Positions 1-7,162 are shown, counted from the first letter of the stretch. The stretch: DNA of 22,624 nucleotides from Yinghuangia elevatio (GCF_040649515.1 NZ_JBEZFP010000147.1:1-22624), one strand, 5' to 3'. Made by a program: numbers and translations. Notes: generated from the sequence alone by a model not told the origin.

Positions 1-72
1 GACTTGAACCCCCATGCCCTTTCGGGCACTAGCACCTCAAGCTAGCGCGTCTGCCTATTCCGCCACCCGGAC
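1..72 (-). tRNA. tRNA-Leu(GAG), 3' end cut by window edge
   Basis: Read on the minus strand, the sequence folds as a class II tRNA. The acceptor 5' strand GTCCGGG is at 66-72 and is followed by TG and a D-arm. The anticodon stem pairs CTAGC with GCTAG around the loop TTGAGGT, so the anticodon is GAG (reads CUC/CUU leucine codons). A long variable arm (TGCCC-GAAA-GGGCA) is typical of tRNA-Leu. The T-arm runs off the window at base 1, so the 3' acceptor strand is not visible. The gene points away from the peptidase gene at 246. Confidence 0.93.
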
Positions 73-146
73 CGGGTGTGTGGCCCGTGACTTTTTGGTC
101 GGGGCGACGACGAGAACCATACCAAAGATCGGGGGGTGGACGGATC

Positions 147-181
147 GGGGGCGTGGTGGGGGTCGTGGGGGTGGGGGCGGG
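147..181 (+). promoter_or_regulatory. G-quadruplex motif upstream of M20 peptidase gene
   Basis: Four runs of five G lie at 147-151, 158-162, 167-171 and 173-177, with loops of 6, 4 and 1 bases, and a further GGG follows at 179-181. This fits the canonical G-quadruplex rule on the sense strand, 65 bases before the GTG start at 246. The rest of 73-245 is also G-rich on this strand, and I see no clear promoter hexamers in it. A regulatory role is inference. Confidence 0.55.
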
Positions 182-245
182 TGCAGGATGGGGTGGGTAG
201 CGGTTGGTCGGTTTCGGGTGAGACCAGGGTGAGAGGGGTGTTGGC

Positions 246-1550
246 GTGGAGGGTGCTGGGGAGCTTGAGGTTGTCGAGCTGTGCCGGGATCTGATCCGGA
301 TCGACACGAGCAACTTCGGGGACGGCTCCGGGCCGGGGGAGCGGGCCGCGGCGGAGTGGGTGGCGGAGAAGCTGGCGGAGGTGGGGCTCGAGCCGGAGGT
401 GTTCGAGTCGGAGCGGGGGCGCGCCAGCACGGTGGTGCGGATCGAGGGGGAGGACCGGAGTCGGCCGGGGCTGTTGATTCACGGGCACACGGATGTGGTG
501 CCGGCGAACGCGGCGGACTGGACGTACGACCCCTTCTCGGGGGAGATCGCCGACGGGTGCGTGTGGGGGCGCGGGGCGGTCGACATGAAGGACATGGACG
601 CGATGGTGCTCGCGGTGGTGCGGGACCGGATGCGGTCGGGGCGGAAGCCGCCGCGGGACGTGGTGCTGGCGTTCCTGGCGGACGAGGAGGCCGGCGGGAC
701 GTACGGGGCACGGCATCTCGTCGACACGCGGCCCGACCTGTTCGAGGGCTGCAACGAGGCGATCGGGGAGGTCGGGGGTTTTTCGTTCACGGTGAACGAC
801 GACCTGCGGCTGTACCTGATCGAGACGGCCGAAAAGGGTATGGAGTGGATGAAGCTGGTCGTCGACGGGACCGCGGGCCACGGGTCGATGATCAACAAGG
901 ACAACGCGATCACCGAGCTGTGTGAGGCGGTCGCGCGGCTGGGGTCGCATCAGTTCCCGGTACGCCTGACCAAGAGCGTGCGCGCGTTCCTGGAGGAGGT
1001 CGCCGACGCGCTGGGCATCGACCTGGACCCGGAGGACGTCGAGGGCGCCATCGAGAAGCTGGGGCCCATCGCGCGCATCATCGGGGCGACGATCCGCAAC
1101 ACCGCGCAGCCGACGATGCTCGGCGCCGGGTACAAGGTGAACGTGATCCCGGGGCAGGCGACCGCGCACGTGGACGGGCGGTTCCTGCCGGGGTACGAGG
1201 ACGAGTTCTACGCCGAGTTGGACGCCGTGCTCGGGCCGCGCGTGCGGCGCGAACGGGTGCACGGCGACAAGGCGTTGGAGACGGACTTCGACGGTGCGCT
1301 GGTCGAGGCCATGGCGGCGTCGCTGCGTGCGGAGGACCCCGGCGCGCGCGCGGTGCCGTACTGCCTGTCCGGTGGGACGGACGCGAAGTCCTTTGCGGAT
1401 CTAGGCATTCGGTGCTTCGGCTTCGCCCCGCTCAAGCTGCCCGCGGACCTCGACTTCGCGGGCATGTTCCACGGTGTGGACGAGCGAGTCCCGGTCGACG
1501 GACTGAAGTTCGGCGTACGCGTGCTCGACCGGTTCCTCGACGCGTGCTGA
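246..1550 (+). CDS. M20 family zinc metallopeptidase (ArgE/DapE/CPG2-like)
   Basis: A 434-residue cytoplasmic hydrolase of the M20 family, which cleaves dipeptides or N-acyl amino acids using two metal ions. The metal-site pattern is complete: GHTDVV (His81, Asp83), GRGAVDMKD (bridging Asp113), ADEEAGG (general base Glu147 with Glu148) and a C-terminal FHGVDERV (His about 409). The dimerisation-domain signature GTAGHGSM is also present. The length suits the family. The start is GTG at 246 because GAGAGGGG (231-238) lies 7 bases upstream. No signal peptide is seen. The exact substrate cannot be told from sequence; annotated relatives are often called dipeptidase or succinyl-diaminopimelate desuccinylase. 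It is monocistronic, with a tRNA on one side and a hairpin and chaplin gene on the other. Confidence 0.93.
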   Translation: MEGAGELEVVELCRDLIRIDTSNFGDGSGPGERAAAEWVAEKLAEVGLEPEVFESERGRASTVVRIEGEDRSRPGLLIHGHTDVVPANAADWTYDPFSGEIADGCVWGRGAVDMKDMDAMVLAVVRDRMRSGRKPPRDVVLAFLADEEAGGTYGARHLVDTRPDLFEGCNEAIGEVGGFSFTVNDDLRLYLIETAEKGMEWMKLVVDGTAGHGSMINKDNAITELCEAVARLGSHQFPVRLTKSVRAFLEEVADALGIDLDPEDVEGAIEKLGPIARIIGATIRNTAQPTMLGAGYKVNVIPGQATAHVDGRFLPGYEDEFYAELDAVLGPRVRRERVHGDKALETDFDGALVEAMAASLRAEDPGARAVPYCLSGGTDAKSFADLGIRCFGFAPLKLPADLDFAGMFHGVDERVPVDGLKFGVRVLDRFLDAC

Positions 1551-1560
1551 CGGCGGATTG

Positions 1561-1582
1561 CCCGGACATGGACGGGTCCGGG
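1561..1582 (+). terminator. possible terminator after M20 gene
   Basis: CCCGGAC (1561-1567) pairs with GTCCGGG (1576-1582) around an 8-base loop, 10 bases after the stop codon. There is no T-tract, which is usual for high-GC actinomycetes. The stem is short, so this is a weak call. Confidence 0.4.
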
Positions 1583-1716
1583 GGCCACGAGCCGTCGTTC
1601 GGGTGAACCCTAAAAGGTGAATCGTTCAGGTGGTCCGTAGCCTGCGCCGAGCGATGTCGTTTCCCCTTGTGCGGCGCGCAAGCGTGCCGTGGTTCCGACA
1701 AGGAGGACTGAAACAC

Positions 1717-1956
1717 ATGAAGAAGATCGGCAAGGTCGTGGTTCTGGCCGCCGCGACCGGCGGACTGGCGCTCGCGGGCAGCGGCATGGCGATGGCCGAC
1801 GCGGACGCGGACGGCGCGGCCGTCGGTTCGCCCGGTGTCGCGTCCGGCAACCAGATCCAGGTGCCGGTTCACGTCCCCGTGAACCTCTGCGGCAACACGG
1901 TCAGCGTCATCGGCGTGCTGAACCCCGCGTTCGGCAACTTCTGCGCCAACGTCTGA
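1717..1956 (+). CDS. Short chaplin (ChpE/ChpH type), secreted hydrophobic coat protein
   Basis: A 79-residue precursor. A signal peptide (Lys2-Lys3, hydrophobic core about 7-22) probably ends after AMA at residue 27. One chaplin domain of about 50 residues follows, carrying the family pattern GSPGVASGN, QVPVHVPVN, CGNTV and LNPAFGN and the two conserved cysteines (Cys58, Cys76) that form an intramolecular disulfide. Known chaplins assemble into amyloid-like surfactant films that lower surface tension and coat aerial hyphae and spores. The start is ATG 1717 because AGGAGG (1701-1706) sits 10 bases upstream; the open frame extends further upstream but would then lack a signal peptide at its N-terminus. 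The gene is followed by a strong terminator and then by a second chaplin gene with a nearly identical domain. In S. coelicolor chpH likewise neighbours the long chaplin chpC. Here I cannot assign a letter safely. Confidence 0.95.
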   Translation: MKKIGKVVVLAAATGGLALAGSGMAMADADADGAAVGSPGVASGNQIQVPVHVPVNLCGNTVSVIGVLNPAFGNFCANV

Positions 1957-1994
1957 TCCTCCGGCGCCCGACTCGGGTATAGCCAGGGCTCACG

Positions 1995-2026
1995 AACAGC
2001 CCCGGAGCTTTCGCTCCGGGGCTGTT
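1995..2026 (+). terminator. Strong intrinsic hairpin terminator after short chaplin
   Basis: A perfect 14-bp stem, AACAGCCCCGGAGC (1995-2008) with its complement at 2013-2026, encloses a TTTC loop 38 bases after the stop and is followed by TTCGTTTCG. It should separate the two chaplin genes into independent transcripts. Confidence 0.88.
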
Positions 2027-2250
2027 TCGTTTCGCCTGCCGGACAAGGCTGTTCGCCTGGTTTCGTTTGCGTTCGATACGGAATCGGATGGCGCAATCTG
2101 ATGGTCGTCGGAATTCCAGAATCTCATCCGATCGGGCGAACTTTGAGCGTGTACGCGGCTCCTTAAGTGACTTGAAGTGATCGAACCCTGTTAATGCCGT
2201 TGCGGGGCAACTGTCCCGCCCCTCACACGGAAGACACAGGGGATTCTCCT

Positions 2251-3117
2251 ATGCAACAGCTTGCCAAGAAGGGGCTGTTGGTTGCCATCGCGGCGTCGGG
2301 CGCACTCGCGTCCGCCGCGGTAGGCATCGCCAACGCCGGCAGCGGTGCGCAAGGGGCCGCAGTGGGTTCGCCGGGTGTGGCCTCGGGCAACGTCGTGCAG
2401 GTTCCGGTCCATGTGCCGGTCAACGTGTGCGGCAACACCGTGAATGTCGTGGGTCTGCTCAACCCGGCCTTCGGCAACAAGTGCGCGAACGTATCGGGCG
2501 GCAAGCCGTACAAGCCGCCGACGAAGCCGCCGCACTGCGGTCCGAACGCGACGTGCCCGCCCACGCTGGGCCCGCCGCCTTCGTCGCCTCCGCCGCCCCC
2601 GCCGACCACGTGCCCGCCGACGACGCCGCCTCCGCCGCCGCCGCCGACCACGTGCCCCCCGACGACGAAGCCGCCGACGACTCACCCGCCGACGACCAAG
2701 CCGCCGACCACGCACCCGCCGACGACCAAGCCGCCGACGACCAAGCCGCCGACGACGAAGCCGCCGACGACGAAGCCCCCGACGACTCAGCCGCCGACGA
2801 CTCAGCCGCCGACGACTCAGCCGCCGACCACGCAGCCCCCGACCACCAACCCTCCGACGACTCACCCTCCGACGACCAAGCCGCCGACGACGAAGCCGCC
2901 GAAGACCACCAACCCGCCCAAGACGCCGCCGCCTCCGCCCGGCAGCGAGTCGCCCAGCCTTCCCCCGCCCCCCGGTGACAACACCGGCGGCAACGGAACG
3001 CACCGGAGCGGTCTCGCGAGCACTGGTGCCGCAACGATGGTGCTGGCCCCGGCCGGCGCTGCGTTCCTGCTCGGTGGCGTGGTGCTCTACCGACGCTCCC
3101 GCCCGAGCGAGAGCTGA
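2251..3117 (+). CDS. Sortase-anchored chaplin with one chaplin domain and a Pro/Thr stalk
   Basis: A 288-residue precursor of a cell-wall-linked chaplin. Order: signal peptide (about 1-29, ends near ANA); one chaplin domain (about 34-81, Cys60 and Cys78, almost the same as the short chaplin next door); a lysine/proline linker; a stalk of PPTT(K/H/Q/N) repeats at residues 136-215; a proline-rich spacer; sortase signal LASTG (255-259, the LAxTG form used by Streptomyces class E sortases); a transmembrane helix (about 262-280); and a basic RRSR tail. Classical long chaplins (ChpA-C) carry two chaplin domains and no long stalk, so this architecture is unusual. Four extra cysteines (96, 102, 121, 135) lie before the repeats. 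ATG 2251 is chosen because it begins a normal signal peptide and AGGGGA lies 7 bases upstream; the open frame also continues upstream to 2194. The 294-base gap before it holds the terminator at 1995-2026 and presumably the promoter. I could not identify a sigma-factor site there. Confidence 0.93.
   Translation: MQQLAKKGLLVAIAASGALASAAVGIANAGSGAQGAAVGSPGVASGNVVQVPVHVPVNVCGNTVNVVGLLNPAFGNKCANVSGGKPYKPPTKPPHCGPNATCPPTLGPPPSSPPPPPPTTCPPTTPPPPPPPTTCPPTTKPPTTHPPTTKPPTTHPPTTKPPTTKPPTTKPPTTKPPTTQPPTTQPPTTQPPTTQPPTTNPPTTHPPTTKPPTTKPPKTTNPPKTPPPPPGSESPSLPPPPGDNTGGNGTHRSGLASTGAATMVLAPAGAAFLLGGVVLYRRSRPSES
2656..2895 (+). repeat. 15-bp tandem repeat, 16 units, coding for PPTT(K/H/Q/N)
   Basis: Sixteen in-frame 15-base units of the form CCGCCGACGACNAAG code for Pro-Pro-Thr-Thr-X. 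The fifth residue runs K,H,K,H,K,K,K,K,Q,Q,Q,Q,N,H,K,K. The grouping into blocks (four K, then four Q) suggests expansion by unit duplication. The repeat keeps several frames open on both strands, which explains long spurious ORFs here. Confidence 0.95.
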
Positions 3118-3163
3118 CCGCACACCCGTACGCGACACTGATCACGTACGCAGCACAACAGTG

Positions 3164-3198
3164 AAGGCCGCCCACCCCGCAAAGGGGTGGGCGGCCTT
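3164..3198 (+). terminator. Strong intrinsic terminator after anchored chaplin
   Basis: AAGGCCGCCCACCCC (3164-3178) pairs perfectly over 15 bp with 3184-3198 around a 5-base loop and is followed by CGCCTTTTG. It lies between the chaplin gene and the convergent DUF5703 gene and could serve both directions. Confidence 0.9.
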
Positions 3199-3249
3199 CG
3201 CCTTTTGTCTCCGTCCGCGCACGACCGCGGCGCGGCCGGTCGGGTCATG

Positions 3250-3480
3250 TCATGTCAGCCGGAGCTGCCTGATGATGCGTCTGCGCAGCAGTACGCGACG
3301 ACTCCCGTCCCGGCGGATGGTGAGCCGCTCCAGCTCCCACAGCCCGTACTCCGCCTGCTCGGTCAGAATGCGCCGCGCGTCACTGCGCGACGTGCCTCGC
3401 GGCAGGTGCAATTGCTGGAACTCGTATTGAGTGCCGCCCACCCGCGTACGAGTTCCCGTGTTCGGCTCGGTCCCCTGCAT
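3250..3480 (-). CDS. DUF5703 family small basic protein
   Basis: A 76-residue protein. The core from YEFQQLHLPRG through SRSDARRILTEQAEYGLWELERL and the tail DGSRRVLLRRRIIRQLR match the DUF5703 family I know from Streptomyces, which lacks an established function. The C-terminal third is strongly arginine-rich, so nucleic acid or membrane-surface binding is possible but is inference. No signal peptide or membrane segment is present. No ribosome binding site precedes ATG 3480, but TAACCT sits exactly 6 bases upstream, so the transcript is probably leaderless. It is divergent from the acidic hypothetical gene at 3636, with 155 bases between their start codons. Confidence 0.82.
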   Translation of the reverse strand: MQGTEPNTGTRTRVGGTQYEFQQLHLPRGTSRSDARRILTEQAEYGLWELERLTIRRDGSRRVLLRRRIIRQLRLT

Positions 3481-3486
3481 GGCAGG

Positions 3487-3492
3487 AGGTTA
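3487..3492 (-). promoter_or_regulatory. -10 box for leaderless DUF5703 transcript
   Basis: On the minus strand TAACCT (TAnnnT) ends 6 bases before ATG 3480, placing the transcription start at or next to the A of the start codon. No purine-rich ribosome binding site occurs there. No clear -35 element is seen. Confidence 0.5.
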
Positions 3493-3623
3493 CCCCGCCT
3501 CCTCAACCGGATATTCGGGACAGGGCCCGGGAAAACCGCCCCGGGGCCCCGCGCCGGGATCGTTTTGCCGCCCTCGGGACCCCGGGCGTCGCAAGCTTTG
3601 TGCGCAACGGGGGCTGTTGCGGA

Positions 3624-3629
3624 TAGCGT
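3624..3629 (+). promoter_or_regulatory. -10 box for leaderless transcript of hypothetical at 3636
   Basis: TAGCGT (TAnnnT) is followed by CATGCC and then ATG 3636, a 6-base gap fitting a leaderless start. No GGAGG-like site lies between 3600 and 3635. Confidence 0.5.
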
Positions 3630-3635
3630 CATGCC

Positions 3636-4262
3636 ATGACCGGTGTTGCGCAGCCCACGCCCGAGCAGGTCCGAGCAGCCGCCGAGGCACTCAAGTCGGC
3701 CGTCGACCGCCACCTGGCCGCAGTCGAGCGGCGCCAGGGGGAGAGCGACCCGGCCGTGTTCGCGGCGTACGACGAGCTGGCATCCGCCGCCGAGGCGTAC
3801 GACGAACTGCTCTACGACGTCTACGACGAGGTCACCCCCTTCGAGGTGCCCGACCGTTCCGAGGCCGAGGAGTACCTCGGCCCCGAGAATCCCGACGCCA
3901 TCAGCGTCCTCATCCGCCGCGACTACCTCGTGAAGGACGCGTTGACCCTGCTCGACCACGCGCGCCGGGCCGACGCGGAGGCCGGGGAACCCGGCGGCGG
4001 GGAAGGGGTCGAGACCACGTCGACCGCACTCGCGGTGCTGTTCGACGTCTACGACCCCGACGAGATCGCCGCGCGCGCCGAGGAGATCGGTCTGGAGTCG
4101 GGCGACTCCACACTGTGGGTCACCGCGATCGAGCAGGCCGAGCCGGGGGAGTGGCTGGACGCGCCGTTCGACGACGTCGACCCCCAGGGCGTCATCTACC
4201 GGTTCGAGACGAGTACCGCGTACGAGGACGACCTCGAGGCGCTGGAGGAAGACCTGCGCTGA
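3636..4262 (+). CDS. Conserved actinomycete hypothetical protein, acidic
   Basis: A 208-residue, strongly acidic soluble protein with no signal peptide or membrane helix. The N-terminal half is helical and alanine-rich (TPEQVRAAAEALKSAVDRH, then FAAYDELASAAEAYDELLYDVYDE). The middle has VTPFEVPDRSEAEEYLGPENPDAISVLIRRDYLV. A glycine/glutamate linker at about 115-125 leads to a second part with TALAVLFDVYDPDEIAARAEEIGLESGDSTLWVT and an acidic C-terminus. I believe it is a protein widely conserved in Streptomyces beside the chaplin/DUF5703 genes, but I know no function for it. Its start is supported by the -10 box 6 bases upstream. It converges on the RecD-like gene, with a hairpin overlapping its stop codon. 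Confidence 0.8.
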   Translation: MTGVAQPTPEQVRAAAEALKSAVDRHLAAVERRQGESDPAVFAAYDELASAAEAYDELLYDVYDEVTPFEVPDRSEAEEYLGPENPDAISVLIRRDYLVKDALTLLDHARRADAEAGEPGGGEGVETTSTALAVLFDVYDPDEIAARAEEIGLESGDSTLWVTAIEQAEPGEWLDAPFDDVDPQGVIYRFETSTAYEDDLEALEEDLR

Positions 4263-4282
4263 CCGGTCCTGAGGGACCGGTC
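4261..4282. terminator. Hairpin between convergent genes
   Basis: GACCGGTCC (4261-4269) pairs perfectly with 4274-4282 around TGAG. It begins inside the TGA stop codon of the upstream gene and lies 38 bases from the stop of the opposing gene, so it can act on both transcripts. There is no T-tract. Confidence 0.6.
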
Positions 4283-4319
4283 GGCCCGACGCGGGCCAAG
4301 CAGTCGGCCCGACGCCGGC

Positions 4320-7091
4320 TCAGGCCCCGTCCCGGACCTCGAAGCCCGCCTCCGCCGCGGCCTCGCGCAGCGCAGCCGCCAGCCGGGTCGTCCGCACACT
4401 TCCGCCGGGACGCGCGACCGCCTGCGGCAGCGTGCCGCCCACCGGGTACACGACCGACAAGTGTCGCCGCGCCCGCGTGAACGCGGTGTAGACGAGCGCA
4501 CGCGTCACCAGCGGCCCCGCGTCGCCGGGCAGCATTGCGACGACCCCTGGCCGTCGTACGCCCAGCGCCTGACGCACCGTCACCGCCCAGCCGTGGCGCA
4601 GCTCGCCGATCCGCGCCCGGGGCACGGTCACCGGAGCATCGGGGTCGTCGCGGTACGCCACCGCAAGCCCCTCCGGCCCCGCCGCCACCACACGCCCCTC
4701 GACCAGCCCGGTGGTACGAGGTGCCGGTACGCGGACCACACGATCGCCGATGTCGAACCCGGCGTACTGCCCGGGCCCGGGATTGAGGCGGGATTTGAGG
4801 GCCGCGTTGAGCGCGGTCGTGCCGGCGCTCCCGCCGTCGGCCGGCGTCACCACCAGGACGTCTTCCGCCGGGATGCCCAGTGCGCGCGGGATCGAGTCGG
4901 CCACGAGCTGCACGCATCGGTGCACGGCCTCCGCCGCGGCGCGCGCGCCCACGAGCACGACCTCGCGGTCCGGCGACTCCACGGGCGGCAGCGTGCCGCC
5001 CCGCACCGCCGCGGCCAACGAGCCCAGCACGCCCGGCGCCTGGGCACGGGAGGCCACGACCGGCAGCACGCCGCTTGCCACCACGTCGGCGAACACCCGC
5101 CCCGGGGCCGACGGTTCCAGCTCGTCGGGATCCCCGCACAGCACGACGCGCCCGCCGTCCGGCACGGCTTCGAGCAAGGAGGCGGCGGTCTGCACGTCGA
5201 GCAGGTGCGATTCGGCGACGACGAGGAGGTCGAGGTCGAGTAGACCCTCCGGCGTCCGGCCGGGGCCTTCCGTGCCGACGAGGAGACCGTGCACCGTGAC
5301 CGGGCCGGGTACTTCCCCGGACACCCCGGGCACGGCGGCGGCCAGGCGCATCCGACCGTCGACGGTCGGCGAGGCGACGACCACACGGGCGGACTTCGCG
5401 GCACGGGCCGCGACCTCCAGTGCCGCGGCGGGCGGATCCTCGCCCGCTCCCGTGACGTAGAGCGCGACCGCGGCATCGCGCAGCGCTTCCCCGAGGTCAG
5501 CGCCGCCGCCCGAGCCGCCGACGAAGCCGGTGCCGTCGTCCGCCACCCCCGCCGTCGAGATCAGGCGCAGTACGGCGTCGGCGATGCTCTCCTCGGCGAG
5601 GGCGTGGCGTTCCAGCGCGACGAGCAGGCGATCGGACGGCCCCTCGAAGGGGTCCTCGAACCCGCCGGGCCCCACGTCGTCGAAGCCCTCGTCGTACTCC
5701 TCGTCGAAGTCACCCCCGTCGGCACCGTCGAAGTCCTCGTCCGCCGACTCCGCCGACTCCGCCGACGGCGGGCGCTCCGCGAAGGCCATGATCCGGCCGG
5801 CATCGTAGGCGGCCCGGACCGCCCCCGGCGCGTCCCGCACTCCCAGGCCTTCGAGCGCGGACACGACGGCCTCGACCTCGACGGCGGTGTGGCCGCTGTC
5901 CCGGGCCGCGCCCGCGAGGGTCCAGAGCACAAGTGCGCGGGTACGCCGGGGCTCGTCCGAATCGGCCGGGCCACCCGCCCCGGCCTGTGCGAAGAGATCC
6001 GCCTGCTGCGGCGAAATACCGGGCAGGGCAAGAAGGTTCCACGGGTCCTCGGTCAGCAGAACGGCCGCGTCCGGGCCGAGCGAGACCACTGCCTGGTCCG
6101 CGAGCCGCGCGGGCGCGCCGCCTGCCGCCAGCACGTCGCGTACGGCCGCCAGAACGGACTCGTCGGGCTCGCGCGCGTCGTCGAAGCGCGCGGAGGCGGC
6201 GAACCCCCGGGCGGTTGATCCGGGGGCGTCCGGAGCGGGGCGCCGTACGTCGAACAACGCCTCGCCGCCCCCGGATTCGCGCGCCTCGGCCGCCCGAGGG
6301 GCCTGGTCGCCGGCTGCGTACGCCGCCCTCGCCGTCCCGTCCGCGCCATCCGCGCCATCCGCTTCGTCCGACGCGTACGTTGCCGCCTCGTCGACCGGGG
6401 GCGCGGGCGGCGCGTCGAGCACGGGCGCCGCCCAGTCCGCGTCGGGGTCGCCGGTGAGACGCGGCCGCGCGGCGGCGGTACGCCCGCTCCCGCCGGGCCG
6501 CGACGCCGCGCGCTCCGGCTCTGGCGCCGGGGCGACGGGTTGCGTCCCGGGACGCGGCCCGGCATCCGGCCCCGGCCCCGGAGCCGGGTCCGGGTACACG
6601 TCGTACTGCGTCGGGGGAGCGTCGACCACCGGAAGCGCCCACTCGGTGTCCGAGACTCGGGTGGTCCGCCCACGGCCGCCGGGCGCGCGCGGGGCGTCCT
6701 CGCCCACCGGCCCGCCGCCGTGCTCCTCGCCGAGCGTGCTGAGCGCCTGCCAGGCCGCGGCCAGTTCGTCGCGGTTCGACTCGCTCTCCGCGTTGGCCTT
6801 GTCGAGCGCCGCGAGCGCCGCCCGCGCGGCGGCCAGCGCCGGATTCACCGGCGCCTGCCCGCCCTCCGCCGCCGACCCGCCGCCGGTCGCTCCCGCGGCG
6901 TTTCCGCCGGCCGCAGCTTCGTCGGCCGCTCCCGCAGCCTTCTCGGCCGCCGCAGCTTTCCCGGCCGCCGCAGCCTTCTCAACCGCCGCAGCCTTCTCAG
7001 CCGCCGCAGTCCCTTCGGCCGCCGCGGCCTTACCGCTCACCCCCGCAGCCTTGCCGGCCTTCGCCTGGTGGTTCTTCTCTTCGTCGTCCAT
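4320..7091 (-). CDS. RecD-like helicase-fold protein with degenerate ATPase motifs
   Basis: About 923 residues. N-terminus: lysine/alanine repeats of EKAAA type (about 15-75), then a long acidic, proline-rich disordered region holding two copies of a W-A-x-P-V-x-D-A-P-P motif (about 147-159 and 214-227). Next comes a helix-hairpin-helix stretch (EDPWNLLALPGISPQQADLF, about 345-365), and then a C-terminal half aligning with RecD2/TraA superfamily 1 helicases. The motif order is right but key residues are lost. Walker A reads VTGAGEDPPAAA instead of GGPGTGKT; Walker B reads LLVVAESHLLD instead of VDEASMxD; motif V reads TVRQALG instead of TVHKSQG. The GDPDELEPS (motif III) and VYTAFTRARRHL (motif VI) segments survive. 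It is therefore probably not an active helicase and may be a DNA-binding scaffold (inference). ATG 7091 was chosen; GTG 7121 is possible. It lies 71 bases downstream of the aldo/keto reductase gene, same strand. Confidence 0.85.
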   Translation of the reverse strand: MDDEEKNHQAKAGKAAGVSGKAAAAEGTAAAEKAAAVEKAAAAGKAAAAEKAAGAADEAAAGGNAAGATGGGSAAEGGQAPVNPALAAARAALAALDKANAESESNRDELAAAWQALSTLGEEHGGGPVGEDAPRAPGGRGRTTRVSDTEWALPVVDAPPTQYDVYPDPAPGPGPDAGPRPGTQPVAPAPEPERAASRPGGSGRTAAARPRLTGDPDADWAAPVLDAPPAPPVDEAATYASDEADGADGADGTARAAYAAGDQAPRAAEARESGGGEALFDVRRPAPDAPGSTARGFAASARFDDAREPDESVLAAVRDVLAAGGAPARLADQAVVSLGPDAAVLLTEDPWNLLALPGISPQQADLFAQAGAGGPADSDEPRRTRALVLWTLAGAARDSGHTAVEVEAVVSALEGLGVRDAPGAVRAAYDAGRIMAFAERPPSAESAESADEDFDGADGGDFDEEYDEGFDDVGPGGFEDPFEGPSDRLLVALERHALAEESIADAVLRLISTAGVADDGTGFVGGSGGGADLGEALRDAAVALYVTGAGEDPPAAALEVAARAAKSARVVVASPTVDGRMRLAAAVPGVSGEVPGPVTVHGLLVGTEGPGRTPEGLLDLDLLVVAESHLLDVQTAASLLEAVPDGGRVVLCGDPDELEPSAPGRVFADVVASGVLPVVASRAQAPGVLGSLAAAVRGGTLPPVESPDREVVLVGARAAAEAVHRCVQLVADSIPRALGIPAEDVLVVTPADGGSAGTTALNAALKSRLNPGPGQYAGFDIGDRVVRVPAPRTTGLVEGRVVAAGPEGLAVAYRDDPDAPVTVPRARIGELRHGWAVTVRQALGVRRPGVVAMLPGDAGPLVTRALVYTAFTRARRHLSVVYPVGGTLPQAVARPGGSVRTTRLAAALREAAAEAGFEVRDGA

Positions 7092-7162
7092 GCCGTTCAC
7101 GCCGTCCCCGAGCCTGCCCACGTCCTACGCCTGATCCCGCCGCCCCACGGTCCCGGTTCGCC

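Noticed and set aside
2191..3430. Long ORFs on both strands over the anchored chaplin (arginine-rich and Ala/Ser-rich proteins)
   Set aside because: They are shadows kept open by the 15-bp repeat, have no recognisable domains, and run against the clear signal-peptide, chaplin and sortase architecture in the true frame.
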